From: Bacillus sp. FJAT-49736
GTDB taxonomy: Bacteria > Bacillota > Bacilli > Bacillales > Bacillaceae_C
DNA: 64,000 nucleotides
Assembly: GCF_018343615.1 (NCBI RefSeq)
Contig: NZ_JAGYPI010000001.1
Coordinates: forward strand, 496,001-560,000
Direction of reading: 5' to 3'
Shown here in pieces: positions 61,718-64,000 of this stretch. The notes under the pieces are model-generated. The model was not told the DNA's origin, did not search any database, and worked only from the letters and a program-made list of their open reading frames with translations. Every line of letters starts with the position of its first letter. Position 1 is the first letter of the stretch. The translations under genes and the position numbers were made by a program.

Positions 61718-62005
61718 ATGATTGGGAAGATTAAATATGAAATGAACGAGAATGTTGTGTTCATGAGTGAAAAAGAGCGAGAAGATGGAATAGATATCAT
61801 GTTAAAACCGAAAAACGAGGAAGCGGTAAAAAAGCTTCACGAGGTTCGAAATTTCTTTGAAAGGGATAAAGTATATACAGATGTATTGTTTTACACGTAT
61901 GAGGACAAACAAGTACAAGTGATTGTCCGAGATGATTCTTATGTAGTGCTTTTAGCAGCCATGTTTCGCTGGCAGCTAATAAAAAAGCTGGAATGGAACG
62001 AATAG
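61718..62005 (+). CDS. Unknown small soluble protein
   Basis: 95 residues, starts 15 bases after the transporter with SD AAGGAGGG, so it is probably cotranscribed. Alternating beta and helical segments (MLKPKNEEAVKKLHEVRNFF, VQVIVRDDSYVVLLAA). No family recognised. Confidence 0.7.
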   Translation: MIGKIKYEMNENVVFMSEKEREDGIDIMLKPKNEEAVKKLHEVRNFFERDKVYTDVLFYTYEDKQVQVIVRDDSYVVLLAAMFRWQLIKKLEWNE

Positions 62006-62156
62006 GAATAGGACTCTTTTCTTAAACTTTTATAAAAGACCTATTTTTGGATAATGAGTGAATAGCATCTTTGAGAATATATGGTCAAGCAAGGACTAAA
62101 TTGTGCATTATAACAAAATACATATAACATAAATCAATACGAAAACAGGCATAAAT

Positions 62157-62186
62157 AAAAAGACTCGGGAATCCGAGTCTTTTTTA
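62157..62186. terminator. Bidirectional terminator
   Basis: Perfect stem AAAAGACTCGG / CCGAGTCTTTT between the 95-aa gene and the convergent permease gene. Confidence 0.9.
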
Positions 62187-63269
62187 GTCATGTGTTCTAA
62201 TCCATTTCTTGAAATACCCCTGTGAATACAGTTCCTTCAGCAATATAGTTAAGATTGGTGTAAGAAGCATTCCCCAAAATCCAAACAATCCTAAGAAAAT
62301 TACCATTAAGGATAGCATTAGAAAGGCAGAGACTCCTAAGGATTCTCCTACAATTTTTGGTTCTAGAAGCTGTCGAACCAAAAACACAATACCATACACA
62401 ATTAATAGCTTAATGGCAAGTGCAGTGTTGCCTACTATGAATAAATAAATTATCCACGGAATAAATATTGTTGCTACTCCTAAAAGTGGTAGTATGTCAA
62501 ATAGCGCTGACAAAATGGAAATAATAAAGGCATTATTTACCTGGAAAATTAATAAGGAAACGAAAATAAGTACAAATGTAATCGTCATTAATTTTAATTG
62601 GGCGGTAATATATTTAGTAATTCCGCTGATTACGTTTACCCTTAAAAAATCCCATCCCTCTTTCATCCAATTTGGTGCTTTATCATTAAATTTTGCTCTT
62701 ACTTTTTCCGCATCTTTCCCTAAGAAATAAGCAAGAATGATTCCTAACAGTAAATTTCCAATAAATACGATACTTGTATTTACCGTTCCGACAACTGTCC
62801 ATAAAAATTTTGAAAAATAGATCATGAACTTTTGACCGATAGATCCTAGCTTTTCATTAATCTTTTCCGGTATGCCATACGGCAAATCTGTATATTGCCG
62901 CTGAAGCTGATGAACTTCGCCTCCAAAATTACTTTTTAATGTGTCAATATAATGCGGCATTTTCGTAATGAGATTATGTACTTGATTGACGGCAACCATA
63001 CCCCCAACAAAAATTAATGCAAGGGCTACAATTAAGTAAAAGACAAGTGATATGGCAATGGCTGCACCCCGTTTTATTTTTATAGCAACAAGAAGCTTGA
63101 CCATAGGCTTAATAAGCATATAAATTATGCCTCCGAATACTATCGGAGTGGCAATACTGAAAATCCAATTGGCAAATTTTAATGAAAGCCAGATAACAGC
63201 AATTAAAATGACTATATCTACAATGGTTTTATAATTTCTTTTTATAAAAGACCATACTATCTCACCCAT
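62184..63269 (-). CDS. AI-2E/PerM family transporter
   Basis: 361 residues, seven or eight membrane segments. The family pattern is seen in the N-terminal pair of helices, the soluble PHYIDTLKSNFGGE loop near residue 107, and the C-terminal LEPKIVGESLGVSAFLMLSLMVIFLGLFG-like block around residue 310 that carries the E-P-x-x-x-G motif. Members include the sporulation protein YtvI and Na+/H+ antiporters; the true role is uncertain. Start ATG with SD AAAGGGG. Confidence 0.87.
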   Translation of the reverse strand: MGEIVWSFIKRNYKTIVDIVILIAVIWLSLKFANWIFSIATPIVFGGIIYMLIKPMVKLLVAIKIKRGAAIAISLVFYLIVALALIFVGGMVAVNQVHNLITKMPHYIDTLKSNFGGEVHQLQRQYTDLPYGIPEKINEKLGSIGQKFMIYFSKFLWTVVGTVNTSIVFIGNLLLGIILAYFLGKDAEKVRAKFNDKAPNWMKEGWDFLRVNVISGITKYITAQLKLMTITFVLIFVSLLIFQVNNAFIISILSALFDILPLLGVATIFIPWIIYLFIVGNTALAIKLLIVYGIVFLVRQLLEPKIVGESLGVSAFLMLSLMVIFLGLFGFWGMLLTPILTILLKELYSQGYFKKWIRTHD

Positions 63270-63882
63270 AGAATGTCCCCTTTCTCCTTATTTCTAGTAT
63301 ACCAGTATGTAACCTATATTCCACAACTCGTTTCTTATACGAGATTTGGTAGGGAAAAGGTTTCATTTGATTTGTTATAGTATATCAAATCACCAAGACA
63401 GTATTTTTTCTGGTATTTTTAGGAAGAAAGTATGGATTTCTAATTAAAGTAAGGGAATAAAAAAGCATGCAGAATTGAACTAAGTAATTCAGATAACGTG
63501 GAGAAAATCTAAAATCGCAACCCAAATAACATACGATTTCGTAACATAGATAACAATACAAATAACATACAAAAAGCTTGAGAGAATTTTTACAACCCTC
63601 AAGCTCTTTTTCCTTTAATTTAATGCACTTATTAAACTAAAGCACCCTTTAGCTTAATAAGAGTTGAGTTATCTTTTAAGTCCATGCACCATTTTTATCT
63701 TCAAGTAAAGTATTCCGCCCCAACTTTCCTGACTTTATTATAATGCGGATATGTGTAATGGTCATACAATATATTTACTGTAAGCACAAAAAATAATGGA
63801 TTTGGAACTAACGGAAAACAATAGTTAAATAAAAGACAAGTTTCATCAATAATCATAATCTTTCTATTAACTTTAAATTTAT
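63270..63882. other. Long intergenic region
   Basis: 613 bases with no gene I can support. It holds a short direct repeat (CAAATAACATAC at 63523 and 63559), a terminator at 63572-63612 and AT-rich sequence. No tRNA or known riboswitch is visible. Confidence 0.5.
63572..63612. terminator. Rho-independent terminator
   Basis: Stem AGCTTGAG / CTCAAGCT flanked by A and T runs, in the middle of the long intergenic region. No gene ends next to it, so it may close a small RNA. Confidence 0.65.
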
Positions 63883-64000
63883 TTAAATAAATCTTTTTAA
63901 ATATTTGCCAAATATTTTGTTCATAACTTTGGGTGTGTTTTCTAAATAAATATTAATTTGTTCAATGTTCGATTCGAATTTATCAGAGTTTCTTTCATCT
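63883..64000 (-). CDS. Possible C-terminal end of a minus-strand gene (cut by window edge)
   Basis: The minus-strand frame is open from the right edge to a TAA at 63883-63885: about 38 residues such as FESNIEQINIYLENTP and IFGKYLKRFI. Composition looks protein-like, but the piece is too short to name. Confidence 0.35.
   Translation of the reverse strand, partial: DERNSDKFESNIEQINIYLENTPKVMNKIFGKYLKRFI

Noticed and set aside
1-64000. tRNA, rRNA, intact insertion sequence or prophage
   Set aside because: I saw no cloverleaf, rRNA-like stretch, transposase with flanking repeats or phage structural gene.

Overview
The window comes from a low-GC, endospore-forming Bacillota, most likely Bacillaceae (Bacillus, Neobacillus or a relative). 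The evidence is AT-rich intergenic DNA, strong Shine-Dalgarno (SD) sequences, frequent TTG/GTG starts, three GerPA/GerPF-like spore genes, a LysM plus GH18 spore-type cortex hydrolase, CBO0543-type membrane proteins, DUF3231 and YheC/YheD (spore-coat-associated) ATP-grasp proteins. Genus cannot be fixed from sequence alone. I saw no rRNA, tRNA, CRISPR array or intact insertion sequence.

Region 1 (1-3.7 kb): the end of a serine hydrolase, a CxxC cluster protein, a CBO0543-like membrane protein, and a minus-strand pair made of an LpxC-like deacetylase and a WbqC-like protein, which is unusual for a Gram-positive.

Region 2 (4-15.1 kb) is the most striking part. Five ATP-grasp proteins and Mur-ligase-type enzymes are packed together: an ATP-grasp/Mur fusion of 725 aa, an L-amino-acid-ligase-like ATP-grasp, two stand-alone Mur-type ligases, and three YheC/YheD-type ATP-grasp proteins, one of them an internal tandem duplication. 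A 146-aa unknown protein lies in the middle. ATP-grasp and Mur ligases both make amide bonds by acyl-phosphate chemistry, and their fusion recalls cyanophycin synthetase. I infer an undescribed ribosome-independent peptide or polyamide pathway, probably linked to the spore surface.

Region 3 (15.2-25.1 kb): an NlpC/P60 protein, then a nucleotide-sugar and glycosylation locus. It holds a UDP-sugar 6-dehydrogenase, DegT aminotransferase, Gfo/Idh oxidoreductase, NAD-dependent epimerase, two paralogous glycosyltransferases, a DUF4855 protein and a left-handed beta-helix acyltransferase. The set matches the WbpA/B/E/D logic for diacetamido-uronic acid sugars.

Region 4 (25.3-48.4 kb): an accessory region of regulators, GNAT acetyltransferases, two MFS exporters, alpha/beta hydrolases and an M20 peptidase. 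It contains many broken genes: AraC, a P-loop kinase-like gene, MarR, a small membrane protein and an aminoglycoside-phosphotransferase-like gene. Two clear operators (PadR, TetR), one duplicated promoter-like element and one degenerate intergenic repeat cluster lie here.

Region 5 (48.5-64 kb): a Cys-rich mini-protein, the tandem GerPA/F-like triplet, two CBO0543-like proteins, a lactonase-like metallo-hydrolase, a LysM/GH18 hydrolase, DUF3231, a glycine-zipper protein, TatA, small hydrophilic proteins, DUF2243 and DUF2231 membrane proteins, a thermonuclease lipoprotein, an ArsB/NhaD-type transporter and an AI-2E/PerM family permease. The window ends in a long non-coding stretch and what may be the tail of another minus-strand gene.
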